A DNA stretch of 32,961 bases from Streptomyces carpinensis (lineage in GTDB: Bacteria > Actinomycetota > Actinomycetes > Streptomycetales > Streptomycetaceae). Location: assembly GCF_002154505.1 (NCBI RefSeq), contig NZ_MUBM01000079.1, forward strand, positions 1-32,961. Reading direction: 5' to 3'. The notes below the pieces were generated by a model. It was not told the DNA's origin and did not search any database. It saw only the letters and a program-made list of their open reading frames with translations. Both the position numbers and the translations under genes were made by a program. Positions 1 to 11,792 of this stretch are shown here, one piece after another. How positions within the stretch are numbered: the stretch's first letter is position 1; each line of letters begins with the position of its first letter.

Positions 1-10
1 ACAACCCGAC

Positions 11-39
11 AGATCCCCGGTCACCCCGACCGGGGATCT
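11..39. terminator. Perfect 12-bp hairpin, probable terminator
   Basis: Arms at 11-22 and 28-39 are perfectly complementary, with a 5-nt loop. The core resembles the two GA-rich hairpins at 186-213 and 710-739 that follow the tRNA 3' ends here. It probably ends a transcript from a gene at the window edge, for example another stable RNA. No T-run decides the direction. The stretch from 40 to 183 holds no gene that I can support. Confidence 0.6.
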
Positions 40-55
40 TCGCGTTGTCCCCACG

Positions 56-81
56 GTCGCGGGCGCGACGGCGCCCGCGAC
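56..81. repeat. Perfect 10-bp GC-only inverted repeat
   Basis: Arms at 56-65 and 72-81 are exact reverse complements around a 6-nt loop. It has no T-tract and no flanking gene in the window. It may be a second terminator arm or simply GC-rich sequence. Confidence 0.4.
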
Positions 82-183
82 ACCGGCACGCCCGCTCCCC
101 TGCCGGCGCGCCCCAGGCACGGAGCGGGCTCCGCCGGCAGCAGGAGGCGCACAGGACGAAGCCGACAGGAAGAACGGCAGACA

Positions 184-241
184 GAAGACCCCCGGCCATT
201 CGACCGGGGGTCTCTCAGCGTGGGGCTGACAGGATGTGAAC
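184..241 (-). repeat. Truncated duplicate of the tRNA-Ile 3' end plus its terminator (copy 1)
   Basis: Positions 221-241 match the last 21 nt of the tRNA-Ile gene (747-767) with two differences. The adjoining 184-220 match the tRNA's downstream terminator region 708-746, apart from the hairpin loop and two bases. Nothing upstream of this point on the minus strand resembles the rest of a tRNA, so this is a fragment and not a second gene. With 708-767 it forms a direct repeat of about 58-60 bp around the VOC gene, like the footprint of site-specific insertion into a tRNA 3' end or of a collapsed tandem duplication. Confidence 0.8.
186..213 (-). terminator. Terminator after the VOC gene
   Basis: A 10-bp stem (186-195 with 204-213) closes an 8-nt loop. 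It lies downstream of the minus-strand VOC stop codon at 262 and is part of the tRNA-derived repeat. It probably served originally as the tRNA-Ile terminator and now ends the VOC transcript. Confidence 0.65.
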
Positions 242-261
242 ACGCGCACTTTCAGGGGTTC

Positions 262-624
262 TCACTGACGCCGTTGGCCAAGGACACAGAACTCGTTGCC
301 CTCGGGGTCTGCCATGACAACCCACGACTGCTCACCCTGGCCGATGTCGACACGCTTGGCGCCATGAGCCTCGAGGCGAGCCACCTCGGCGTCCTGGTCG
401 TCAGGCCTGAAGTCGAGATGCAGCCGGCTCTTGAACGTCTTGCTCTCATCGATCCGGACGAAGTCCAACCCCGGCAGGCGATCCGGCTCCGGGCGGATCT
501 CGAACTCCTCATCGGAGGAGTGGACCACGACCCACCCGAGAGCCTTTGCCCACCACTGCCCCAGGGCCACCGGATCCACCGGATCCACCGAGTGAACGAT
601 TACCTGTTCCCATGCCAAGCTCAT
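262..624 (-). CDS. VOC (glyoxalase-like) family protein
   Basis: A 120-aa protein with a single vicinal-oxygen-chelate fold: an N-terminal strand EQVIVHS, a helix ALGQWWAKALGW, a middle strand SRLHLDF and the C-terminal VVMADPEGNEFCVL, all typical of the glyoxalase-like group seen in many Streptomyces. The substrate is unknown; members are mostly uncharacterised and may be enzymes or resistance-type binding proteins. The start is set at ATG 624 because the homologous region begins MSLAWEQV; the reading frame stays open to 744, but that extension would run into the terminator repeat. The ribosome site is weak. The gene lies between a complete tRNA-Ile and a truncated copy of its 3' end, so it may be an insertion. 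A 9-bp tandem repeat duplicates a VDP unit near residue 15. Confidence 0.8.
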   Translation of the reverse strand: MSLAWEQVIVHSVDPVDPVALGQWWAKALGWVVVHSSDEEFEIRPEPDRLPGLDFVRIDESKTFKSRLHLDFRPDDQDAEVARLEAHGAKRVDIGQGEQSWVVMADPEGNEFCVLGQRRQ

Positions 625-707
625 CCGCCGAGTCAGGTTCGGAGGGTCGCCATGCCGACGGAGTTTCTGGAAGATCCACTGATCGACCGATGTCAGTCGG
701 AGATGCC

Positions 708-767
708 GAAGACCCCCGATCCATCCGGACCGGGGGTCTCTCACTGTGGGGCTAACAGGATTTGAAC
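708..767 (-). repeat. tRNA-Ile 3' end plus terminator (copy 2, intact side)
   Basis: This is the partner of 184-241. It contains the acceptor 3' strand and T-arm of the intact tRNA-Ile (747-767), then the downstream spacer and hairpin (708-746). Outside the loop, about 4 of the 39 bases on the tRNA side differ from the other copy, so the duplication is not recent. Confidence 0.8.
710..739 (-). terminator. tRNA-Ile terminator
   Basis: Stem 710-718 with 731-739 and a 12-nt loop, starting 8 nt after the tRNA 3' end on the minus strand. It should separate tRNA-Ile transcription from the VOC gene. Confidence 0.7.
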
Positions 768-820
768 CTGTGGCCTCATCCTTATCAGGGATGCGCTCTA
801 ACCAACTGAGCTATAGCCCC
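747..820 (-). tRNA. tRNA-Ile (anticodon GAT)
   Basis: A 74-nt cloverleaf on the minus strand. The acceptor stem GGGGCTA pairs with TAGCCCC, followed by discriminator A; the D arm is GCTCAGTTGGTTAGAGC and the T loop is TTCAAAT. The anticodon loop CTGATAA places GAT at 784-786, so it reads ATC/ATT isoleucine codons. The terminal CCA is not encoded: the base after the discriminator starts CAGTG. The product therefore needs the tRNA nucleotidyltransferase, whose gene is at the other end of this window. Confidence 0.97.
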
Positions 821-860
821 GCCGCGCTCTGCGGTGTGTGTCCCGCGCGCTGACTCCTGA

Positions 861-889
861 AGATTAGCGCACGAGGGGGGCAGTCCCAA
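861..889 (-). promoter_or_regulatory. Candidate promoter of tRNA-Ile
   Basis: On the minus strand a -35 TTGGGA (884-889) and a -10 TAATCT (861-866) are separated by exactly 17 nt. This fits the housekeeping sigma factor (HrdB) consensus. Transcription would start about 30 nt before the mature tRNA 5' end at 820. Confidence 0.6.
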
Positions 890-932
890 AATCGGTTGTC
901 GCAGGACCGTCAGCGGACGCTTGGAGCGCTCG

Positions 933-1694
933 TCACTCGTCCTCGGCCAGCGTCAGCTCGATGCCGCCGACGAAGCCCGCGGAGAGGTTGTAGATGAAGG
1001 CCCCGAGGGTCGCCAGGGCCGTCGCCAGGACGACGTCGATGACCGCGATGATCGCCGTGAACATCAGGACGTGCGGCAGCGACAGGAAGGACTGCAGGTC
1101 GAAGCCGTTGGACTCGTTCGATCCGGTCGCCTCCGAGATGGTCCCGCCGACCGTCGTGAACACGCCCATGGCGTCCATGACCATCCACAACACGGAGGCC
1201 GCCACGATGGTGCAGATGCCCAGCGCGATGGAGAGCAGGAAGCTGACCTTCATGACCGACCAGGGGTCGGCCTTGGCCACGCGCAACCGGGCCTTGCGGG
1301 TGCGCGGGGTCGTCCGGGCGCCCGTGCGCGGGCGGCGGACCGAGCCGGACTGCCCCGCGTCGGGCGCGGCCCCCGCGGCCGCCGGGTAGGCCTGCGGCGG
1401 GTGGTACGGCCCCGCGGGCTGCTGCGGCTGGCGCTCGCCCGGCAGCGGGGAGGCCGCCCCGTGGCTCTGCGGGCCGGCCTGGGCCTGCGGGCTCTGCGGG
1501 CCTCGGGTGTCCGTCACCGTTCCCCCCTGGGATCCGTGAGAGTGGGGCGAGTGCGAGTCTGGCGCGGATGCCTTGATCGCCTTGAGGTTGGTCGTGTGCG
1601 AATCGGTCGCGGGCGCGGCGGAGCCACGGCCGCCGCCGTCCGGTCCCGTACCAGTGGAGGTACCGGCCGACCCGGCGCCCGTGGCTCCGCTCAC
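933..1694 (-). CDS. DUF3566 domain membrane protein
   Basis: 253 aa. The first 125 residues are a low-complexity Gly/Pro/Gln/Ser-rich segment, then a basic stretch (about 120-140) leads into a two-helix DUF3566 domain. The predicted membrane helices are near 147-172 and 206-240, with a conserved acidic tail GGIELTLAEDE. Actinobacteria carry this family directly after gyrA (Rv0007 in M. tuberculosis, from memory); its function is not established, though a link to cell division or envelope has been proposed for neighbours. GTG start with GAGGAG upstream, 18 bp after the gyrA stop, so it is probably cotranscribed with gyrBA. Confidence 0.9.
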   Translation of the reverse strand: MSGATGAGSAGTSTGTGPDGGGRGSAAPATDSHTTNLKAIKASAPDSHSPHSHGSQGGTVTDTRGPQSPQAQAGPQSHGAASPLPGERQPQQPAGPYHPPQAYPAAAGAAPDAGQSGSVRRPRTGARTTPRTRKARLRVAKADPWSVMKVSFLLSIALGICTIVAASVLWMVMDAMGVFTTVGGTISEATGSNESNGFDLQSFLSLPHVLMFTAIIAVIDVVLATALATLGAFIYNLSAGFVGGIELTLAEDE

Positions 1695-1712
1695 GATGAC
1701 TCACTCCTCGTG

Positions 1713-4307
<2,595 letters not shown>

Positions 4308-4349
4308 TGCTGGTGGGAATCCTTCCTGGTGCGGTCAGCTGAGACCGAC

Positions 4350-6805
<2,456 letters not shown>

Positions 6806-7354
6806 TCACCCGTAGGTGTCGCCGGGTCCCGTGCTGCCGGGCGCGCGCAGCGGGCCGTACCGGCGGGCGCCGCCGCCGGGGCCGTTCACCTTGATCAACC
6901 GGACCGCGCCATGGCCCAGGTCCTCGTTGAGGCGGGCGACCAGCGTCGGGGCGAGCAGGCGCAGGTTCGTCGCCCACGCCGTCGAGTCGCAGCGCACGCT
7001 CAGCACCCGCTCGTCCTCGTCGTACCTCTCCGGCACACAGTGCTTGGCCACGTCAGCGCCGACGATCTGCGGCCAGCGCCCCATCACACCGCCCACCGCG
7101 GCCGGGGTCTCCCAGCCGCGCTCGGTGATCAGCCGGTTGATGGCCGCGCCCAGCGCCATCGGATCACGGCCGTCGGCACGCGCGCCGGAGCGCAGACCAC
7201 CGCGCCGCGCCTGCCGCTTCTGCTGCGCCGCGTCCCCACGCGCGCGTGCCGCCTCCTTCGCCGCGCGCAACGCCACGCGCGCCAGGTCGACGCCGGAGGG
7301 TTCGGGTGTCTTCGACGAGGGCTTCTGGGGCGCCGGGTCGTGCTCGCCGCTCAT
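6806..7354 (-). CDS. dciA: DciA-type replicative helicase loader (DUF721)
   Basis: 182 aa. A basic Arg/Lys/Ala-rich N-terminal half (about 1-70) precedes the KH-like DUF721 domain at about 85-165, with the typical W-P-x-I-V-G, L-x-V-x-C-x-S-x-x-W-A and L-x-x-L patterns. In mycobacteria and other bacteria DciA binds the DnaB helicase and is needed for replication initiation; it replaces DnaC. The ATG overlaps the recF stop by ATGA, which suggests translational coupling. The location between recF and gyrB is the standard actinobacterial one. The assignment to the family is firm; the role is transferred from homologues. Confidence 0.85.
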   Translation of the reverse strand: MSGEHDPAPQKPSSKTPEPSGVDLARVALRAAKEAARARGDAAQQKRQARRGGLRSGARADGRDPMALGAAINRLITERGWETPAAVGGVMGRWPQIVGADVAKHCVPERYDEDERVLSVRCDSTAWATNLRLLAPTLVARLNEDLGHGAVRLIKVNGPGGGARRYGPLRAPGSTGPGDTYG

Positions 7355-8472
7355 ACGCGCTCCACCGTCCCGTCCGACACGGCGAACCGCGTGCCCGCCA
7401 GCACGTGCGGCACGTCGTCGTCCACCGCTGCGGTCACCAGGACCTGCTCACCGGGCGCGACCAGTTCGGCCAGGCGTTCGCGGCGACGGGCGTCCAGCTC
7501 GGCGAAGACGTCGTCGAGGATCAGCACCGGCTCGTTGCCCTCCGCGCGCAGCAGGTCGTACGAGGCCAGGCGCAGCGCCAGCGCATAGGACCACGACTCC
7601 CCGTGGGAGGCGTATCCCTTGGCGGGCAGCTGCCCCAACTTGAGCACCAGGTCGTCCCGGTGGGGTCCCACCAGGGTGACGCCCCGCTCGATCTCCTGTT
7701 TGCGGGCGTCCGCCAGCGCGGCCATGAGCTGCTCGAAGAGGGCCTCGCGCGTGTGCGCCTCACCGGGCGCGGACGGCTTGTACTCCAGCGCGACCGGGCC
7801 GCCGCCGGGCGCAAGCTGCTCGTACGCCTTGTCGGCCAGCGGCTGCAACGCGGCGATGAGATCGAGACGCTGCGCGAGCAGCTCCGCACCCGCGCGCGCG
7901 AGGTGCTGGTCCCACACGTCCAGTGTGGACAGATCCATGGAACGGCCGCCGTGCCGACGGGCCAGCGCGGCCGACTTGAGGAGCGTGTTGCGCTGCTTGA
8001 GGACCCGCTCGTAGTCCGAGCGCACGCCCGCCATGCGCGGGGAGCGGGCCGTGATCAGCTCGTCCAGGAAACGGCGCCGCTCACCGGGGTCGCCCTTGAC
8101 CAGGGCAAGGTCCTCCGGCGCGAACAGCACGGTCCGTACGATGCCCAGGACGTCACGCGGTCTGACCTGCGAGGAGCGGTTGATGCGGGCGCGGTTGGCA
8201 CGGCCGGGATTCAGCTCCAGCTCGACCAACTGCTGCCGCTCGCCCTGCCTGACCTGGGCGCGGATCACCGCACGCTCGGCGCCCATGCGCACCAGGGGGG
8301 CGTCGGAGGCGACCCGGTGACTGCCGAGCGTGGCGAGGTAGCCGATCGCCTCGACGAGATTGGTCTTCCCCTGGCCGTTGGGGCCGACGAAGGCGGTGAC
8401 GCCCGGGTCGAGCGGGACCTCGGCCCGGGCGTAGGAGCGGAAGTCGGCCAGCGACAGATGCGTGACGTGCAT
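7351..8472 (-). CDS. recF: DNA replication and repair protein RecF
   Basis: 373 aa. An SMC-like ABC ATPase that binds gapped DNA with RecO and RecR and helps load RecA. Walker A is G30-PNGQGKT, the signature region contains [13 protein letters not shown], and Walker B is [12 protein letters not shown] near residue 310. The start MHVTHLSL at 8472 has GGGGAGG about 12 nt upstream. The open frame runs further upstream to 8700, but that would overlap the end of gnd with non-homologous sequence. Its stop overlaps the dciA start. Confidence 0.96.
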   Translation of the reverse strand: MHVTHLSLADFRSYARAEVPLDPGVTAFVGPNGQGKTNLVEAIGYLATLGSHRVASDAPLVRMGAERAVIRAQVRQGERQQLVELELNPGRANRARINRSSQVRPRDVLGIVRTVLFAPEDLALVKGDPGERRRFLDELITARSPRMAGVRSDYERVLKQRNTLLKSAALARRHGGRSMDLSTLDVWDQHLARAGAELLAQRLDLIAALQPLADKAYEQLAPGGGPVALEYKPSAPGEAHTREALFEQLMAALADARKQEIERGVTLVGPHRDDLVLKLGQLPAKGYASHGESWSYALALRLASYDLLRAEGNEPVLILDDVFAELDARRRERLAELVAPGEQVLVTAAVDDDVPHVLAGTRFAVSDGTVERV

Positions 8473-8540
8473 GGTCGTTCGCCGGCCTCCCCCAGCGTTG
8501 CGGACCGCCGGGCGGTCCTGGGTCTCACGGACCCTGTGGA

Positions 8541-9416
8541 CTACTTCTTCTCTACGGCATGGCCGCCGAACTGGTTGCGCAGCGCGGCGATCATCTTCAT
8601 CTGCGGCGAGTCCTCCTGGCGGGAGGCGAACCGCGCGAACAGCGAGGCCGTGATCGCGGGCAGCGGCACGGCGTTGTCGATGGCGGCCTCCACGGTCCAC
8701 CGGCCCTCGCCGGAGTCCTGTGCGTAACCCCTCAGCCCGTCCAGGTGCTCGTCCTCGTCGAGGGCGCCGACCGCGAGGTCCAGCAGCCAGGAGCGGATGA
8801 CGGTGCCCTCCTGCCAGGAGCGGAAGACCTCGCGGACGTTGTCCACGGAGTCGACCTTCTCCAGCAGCTCCCAGCCCTCGGCGTAGGCCTGCATCATCGC
8901 GTACTCGATGCCGTTGTGGACCATCTTCGCGAAGTGGCCCGCGCCGACCTTGCCGGCGTGCACCGAGCCGAAGTCGCCCTCGGGCTTGAGCGCGTCGAAG
9001 ATCGGCTGCACCTTGGCGACGTTCTCCGGGTCGCCGCCGTACATCAGCGCGTAGCCGTTCTGCAGGCCCCAGACACCGCCGGAGACGCCGCAGTCGACGA
9101 AACCTATGCCCTTGGCGGCCAGTTCCGCCGCGTGCTTCTCGTCGTCCGTCCAGCGCGAGTTGCCGCCGTCCACGACCACGTCACCGGGCTGCAGCAGCTC
9201 GGCGAGCTCGTCGATGGTCGACTGGGTCGGGGCACCGGCCGGGACCATCACCCAGACCACGCGCGGGCCCTGTAGCTTGTCCACAAGCTCGGAGAGGCTG
9301 TGGACGTCCGCGAGATCCGGGTTGCGGTCGTATCCGATGACGGTGTGGCCCGCGCGGCGGATCCGCTCGCGCATGTTGCCGCCCATCTTGCCGAGGCCGA
9401 CGAGACCGAGCTCCAT
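8541..9416 (-). CDS. gnd: 6-phosphogluconate dehydrogenase, decarboxylating (short type)
   Basis: 291 aa. It oxidises 6-phosphogluconate to ribulose 5-phosphate and CO2 in the pentose phosphate pathway. The Rossmann motif [12 protein letters not shown] is at 4-15, the substrate motif CGVSGG at 109-114, and the catalytic K164 and N168 lie in [12 protein letters not shown]. It belongs to the short family of about 300 residues and not the 470-residue enzyme, which often uses NAD; the residue after beta-2 (D30-R31) does not settle the cofactor. ATG start with TAAGGA upstream. The position between dnaN and recF is usual for Streptomyces and places a metabolic gene inside the replication cluster. 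It contains a perfect DnaA box. Confidence 0.93.
   Translation of the reverse strand: MELGLVGLGKMGGNMRERIRRAGHTVIGYDRNPDLADVHSLSELVDKLQGPRVVWVMVPAGAPTQSTIDELAELLQPGDVVVDGGNSRWTDDEKHAAELAAKGIGFVDCGVSGGVWGLQNGYALMYGGDPENVAKVQPIFDALKPEGDFGSVHAGKVGAGHFAKMVHNGIEYAMMQAYAEGWELLEKVDSVDNVREVFRSWQEGTVIRSWLLDLAVGALDEDEHLDGLRGYAQDSGEGRWTVEAAIDNAVPLPAITASLFARFASRQEDSPQMKMIAALRNQFGGHAVEKK
9277..9285 (+). promoter_or_regulatory. Perfect DnaA box inside gnd
   Basis: TTGTCCACA lies in a 16-bp near-palindrome (9274-9289, 7-bp arms) in the gnd codons for LVDKL. It is about 1.6 kb from the nearest oriC box. It may titrate DnaA or may be a chance of codon usage. Confidence 0.4.
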
Positions 9417-9465
9417 CAGTTGTGTCCTTAGGTGTCCGACGTGGCATGAGGGCACTTTCGTACCC

Positions 9466-9489
9466 GCGTCCGAGCCTAAACCCGGACGC
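9466..9489 (-). promoter_or_regulatory. Inverted repeat around a candidate gnd -10
   Basis: In the 151-bp gap between dnaN and gnd, 7-bp arms (9466-9472 and 9483-9489) enclose a minus-strand TAGGCT (9473-9478), which could be a -10 for gnd. The same hairpin could instead end dnaN transcription. The -35 is poor. Confidence 0.35.
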
Positions 9490-9567
9490 TCGCGCACATC
9501 CGTGGGCATACGCGCTCATACGTACGCCCACGACCACGCCCTCGACCCGCGGAGTCGTGCCGCCCGC

Positions 9568-10698
9568 TCAGCCGCTCAGCCGCACCGGCATGATCAGGTA
9601 CTTGTAGGCCTCGTCCGCCTCGGCGTCCACCGCCGGCTTGCCACTGAGCAGCGCGGGCTTGGTGGAGGTCGTGAAGGACAGCTGCGCCACCGGGGAGTCG
9701 ATCGCGCTCAGGCCGTCCAGCAGGAACGTGGGGTTGAAGGCGATGGAGATGTCGTCGCCGTCCAGATGGGCGTCTACCCTTTCCACAGCCTGTGCGTCGT
9801 CGCTGGAGCCGGCCTCCAGGATGAGCACGCCCTGCTCGAAGCTCAGCCGCACCGGGGTGTTGCGCTCCGCGACCAGGGCCACGCGCTTGACGGCCTCCAC
9901 GAAGGGGGCGGTCTCGATGACGGCGACGCTGTTGAACTCGGTGGGGAACAGCGTGCGGTACTTCGGGAGGTCGCCTTCGAGGAGACGGGTGGTCGTCCGC
10001 CGGCCGGCGCCCTCGAAACCGATCAAGCCCTCACCGGCACCCGAGCCGGACAGCGCCAGGATCACACTGTCGCCGCTGGTCAGCGACTTGGCGGTGTCCA
10101 GCAGGGTCTTGGCGGGCACCAGGGCGACCGCAGAGGCCTCCGGGTTCTCCGGCTTCCACAGGAACTCGCGGACCGCGAAGCGGTAGCGGTCGGTGGAGGC
10201 CAGCGTCACCGTGTCGCCCTCGATCTCGATGCGGACACCGGTGAGAACGGGCAGCGTGTCGTCACGGCCGGCCGCGATCGCGACCTGCTGCACGGCGGAG
10301 GCGAAAACCTCGCCGGGGACGGTGCCCGTCGCGTTCGGCATCTGCGGGAGCGCCGGGTACTCCTCCACAGGCAGTGTGTGGAGGGTGAAGCGGGACGAGC
10401 CGCAGACCACCGTCGCCCGTACACCGTCTGTGGAAATCTCCACCGGGCGGTTCGGCAGGGCGCGGGAGATGTCCGCGAGCAGGCGGCCGGAGACGAGGAC
10501 CGTGCCTTCCTCCTCGACCTCGGCCTCGACCGACACACGGGCGGAGACCTCGTAGTCGAAGCTGGACAGGCTCAGCTGGCCGTCCTCGGCCTTCAGCAGC
10601 AGGCCGGCGAGAACAGGCGCCGGCGGACGGGCCGGGAGGCTGCGTGCCGCCCAGGCCACTGCCTCCGCGAGTACGTCGCGTTCCACCCGGATCTTCAC
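9568..10698 (-). CDS. dnaN: DNA polymerase III sliding clamp (beta subunit)
   Basis: 376 aa, full length. The dimeric ring tethers DNA polymerase III and many repair proteins. The three clamp domains are recognisable: MKIRVERDVLAEAVAWAARSL at the start, LPVLTGVRIEIEGD in the middle and the conserved C-terminal YKYLIMPVRL that forms the protein-binding pocket. The GTG at 10698 has AGGAGG about 10 nt upstream. It is the first gene on the gyr side of oriC and reads away from it. Confidence 0.98.
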   Translation of the reverse strand: MKIRVERDVLAEAVAWAARSLPARPPAPVLAGLLLKAEDGQLSLSSFDYEVSARVSVEAEVEEEGTVLVSGRLLADISRALPNRPVEISTDGVRATVVCGSSRFTLHTLPVEEYPALPQMPNATGTVPGEVFASAVQQVAIAAGRDDTLPVLTGVRIEIEGDTVTLASTDRYRFAVREFLWKPENPEASAVALVPAKTLLDTAKSLTSGDSVILALSGSGAGEGLIGFEGAGRRTTTRLLEGDLPKYRTLFPTEFNSVAVIETAPFVEAVKRVALVAERNTPVRLSFEQGVLILEAGSSDDAQAVERVDAHLDGDDISIAFNPTFLLDGLSAIDSPVAQLSFTTSTKPALLSGKPAVDAEADEAYKYLIMPVRLSG

Positions 10699-10858
10699 CG
10701 TAAGCCGCCTCCTGCTGTTGCTTCTGAGTCCTCCGACTCGGTGTCACCGCCGACTGCGACGGGAAGGACACCGGGGACCAGTCTGACGCACGCCGCTGAC
10801 AGTAGGTGCCTGTCGGGGTCAAGTCGCTCCGAGGGACGGTCGGGGTCCGGCGGGCGAG

Positions 10859-10867
10859 TTGTGCACA
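10859..10867 (+). promoter_or_regulatory. DnaA box TTGTGCACA near dnaN
   Basis: One mismatch to the Streptomyces consensus. It is the oriC box closest to dnaN, beyond the TAG-triplet run. Confidence 0.6.
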
Positions 10868-10910
10868 GGTCCCGCTTCGAAACGAATTCCACGCTCTCTC
10901 TAGTCGGGAG

Positions 10911-10941
10911 TAGTAGTAGGGGCTGTGGATACCGTGGATAA
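10911..10941 (-). other. Candidate basal unwinding element (two DnaA boxes plus DnaA-trios)
   Basis: Read on the minus strand towards dnaN there are TTATCCACG (10933-10941), directly GTATCCACA (10924-10932), a GCCC spacer (10920-10923) and CTACTACTA (10911-10919), so the plus strand carries three TAG triplets. Known bacterial DnaA-trio elements have the same order: box, short GC spacer, then repeats read 3'-GAT-5'. These two boxes carry A at position 3, unlike the other strong boxes of this origin. Confidence 0.65.
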
Positions 10942-10970
10942 CCACGTTTGCCCAGCTCAGCGCGGAAATT

Positions 10971-11026
10971 TTGTCCACGGTCCCTGTGGGCGGCGCCGGT
11001 GGACAACTTGCGGTGTCTGTGGAGAA
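10971..11026. promoter_or_regulatory. oriC DnaA boxes, dnaN-side cluster
   Basis: TTGTCCACG at 10971-10979 (plus), TTGTCCACC on the minus strand at 10998-11006 and TTCTCCACA on the minus strand at 11018-11026. Each has one mismatch. Weaker copies with two mismatches follow at 11034-11042 and 11099-11107. Confidence 0.8.
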
Positions 11027-11176
11027 CAAGAAGTTCTGCACACCCCGCCCACAGCCTGAGGGGAGTTCTCCCCAGCTGCGTCCCCAGGTTTACCCATGTT
11101 TCCCACAGCCCAATCCGGCTCCTTCGTGTGACCGCTTTCACTCGACGCGGTGATCGGGGGCGTCGCGTTGCCGAAC

Positions 11177-11431
11177 AGTGGACAGCCATGTGGAGAAGCG
11201 ACCGATCATTGGGGACAACGGGTCCCAGCCTGTGGGTTGCCCGTGGACAACTTCGTGCACAGCCTGTGGATCTCCGCTTCGTCCACAGTCTGTGGAGATC
11301 ATTCGTCCACGAGTCCACAGGCTGCTGAGCTGGGCTGATGGCTCCCCAGCCCAATGCCTGTGGACGCCGTTCGGGACAACTCCGCAGTCCCCAGGATGTG
11401 GACGGCAGAAAGTCACCGAATCTGTGGAGAG
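11177..11431. promoter_or_regulatory. oriC DnaA boxes, dnaA-side cluster
   Basis: One-mismatch boxes: minus strand 11189-11197 (TTCTCCACA), 11210-11218 (TTGTCCCCA) and 11242-11250 (TTGTCCACG); plus strand 11279-11287 (TCGTCCACA). Two-mismatch or weaker boxes are at 11177, 11253, 11265, 11291, 11303, 11311, 11359, 11371, 11397 and 11423. A 70-bp gap without boxes separates this cluster from the dnaN-side one. Confidence 0.8.
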
Positions 11432-11540
11432 CGGCCGTAACCAGGCATTTAATCGAACACCGGGTTGCGGCCGGACGACGATCCTCCGCGGTGTGGAGGG
11501 CCTCGCGAGCGTCTCGGGAGCGTCTCTGGACAACCTGGCG

Positions 11541-11728
11541 ACTGCTCTGGCGAGGGCCGGGGACGGCGCTGTGGGGTGCCGTGGGGCCGAGCGGCGGCTT
11601 TGCGGAGCACCCTGGGGCCGTACCGCGGCTTGGCCGAGCGCTGGGCGACGGCTCTGTCCAGAGCGCTGCACCGCCCAGCGTGACGGCTCCGGGCGACCCC
11701 GGGCAGGCGGCCACCCTCAACGCAAGAA
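11541..11728. other. Spacer between oriC boxes and the dnaA terminator
   Basis: GC-rich sequence with no supported gene, DnaA box or repeat. Confidence 0.5.
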
Positions 11729-11758
11729 GGCGCCCCGGGAGTCGCTTCCCAGGGCGCC
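11729..11758 (-). terminator. dnaA terminator
   Basis: The stem pairs 29-35 with 52-58 (numbers plus 11700), then after one mismatch 37-40 with 47-50, with a short loop. On the minus strand it is followed by TTCTTGCGTT. It lies 34 bp after the dnaA stop and would keep dnaA transcription out of oriC. Confidence 0.7.
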
Positions 11759-11792
11759 CTCGGCGCTGCCGCTGCCGTACGGCCGGCCGCCG

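Larger units (their letters stand above)
10699..11540. other. oriC: Chromosomal replication origin oriC
   Basis: This gene-free stretch between dnaN and dnaA contains at least eight 9-mers with one mismatch to TTGTCCACA and many with two, on both strands, in two clusters (about 10859-11107 and 11177-11431). An outlier lies at 11525. Streptomyces origins are known to have about 19 such boxes in this position. The G/C at position 3 distinguishes them from the E. coli TTATCCACA box. No long AT-rich unwinding element is visible; the most AT-rich bits are around 10965-10972 and 11447-11456. Reading frames across this stretch have no homology and are ignored. Confidence 0.95.

Noticed and set aside
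221..241. A second tRNA-Ile gene
   Set aside because: Only the 3' 21 nt match; D arm, anticodon arm and 5' acceptor strand are missing.
625..744. Longer VOC protein starting at 744
   Set aside because: The 40 extra codons are translated terminator and tRNA-flank sequence; family homology begins at MSLAWEQV.
10699..11792. CRISPR array, because of recurrent TGTGGA words
   Set aside because: The words are DnaA boxes with irregular spacing and both orientations; no long repeats or spacers of constant size exist.
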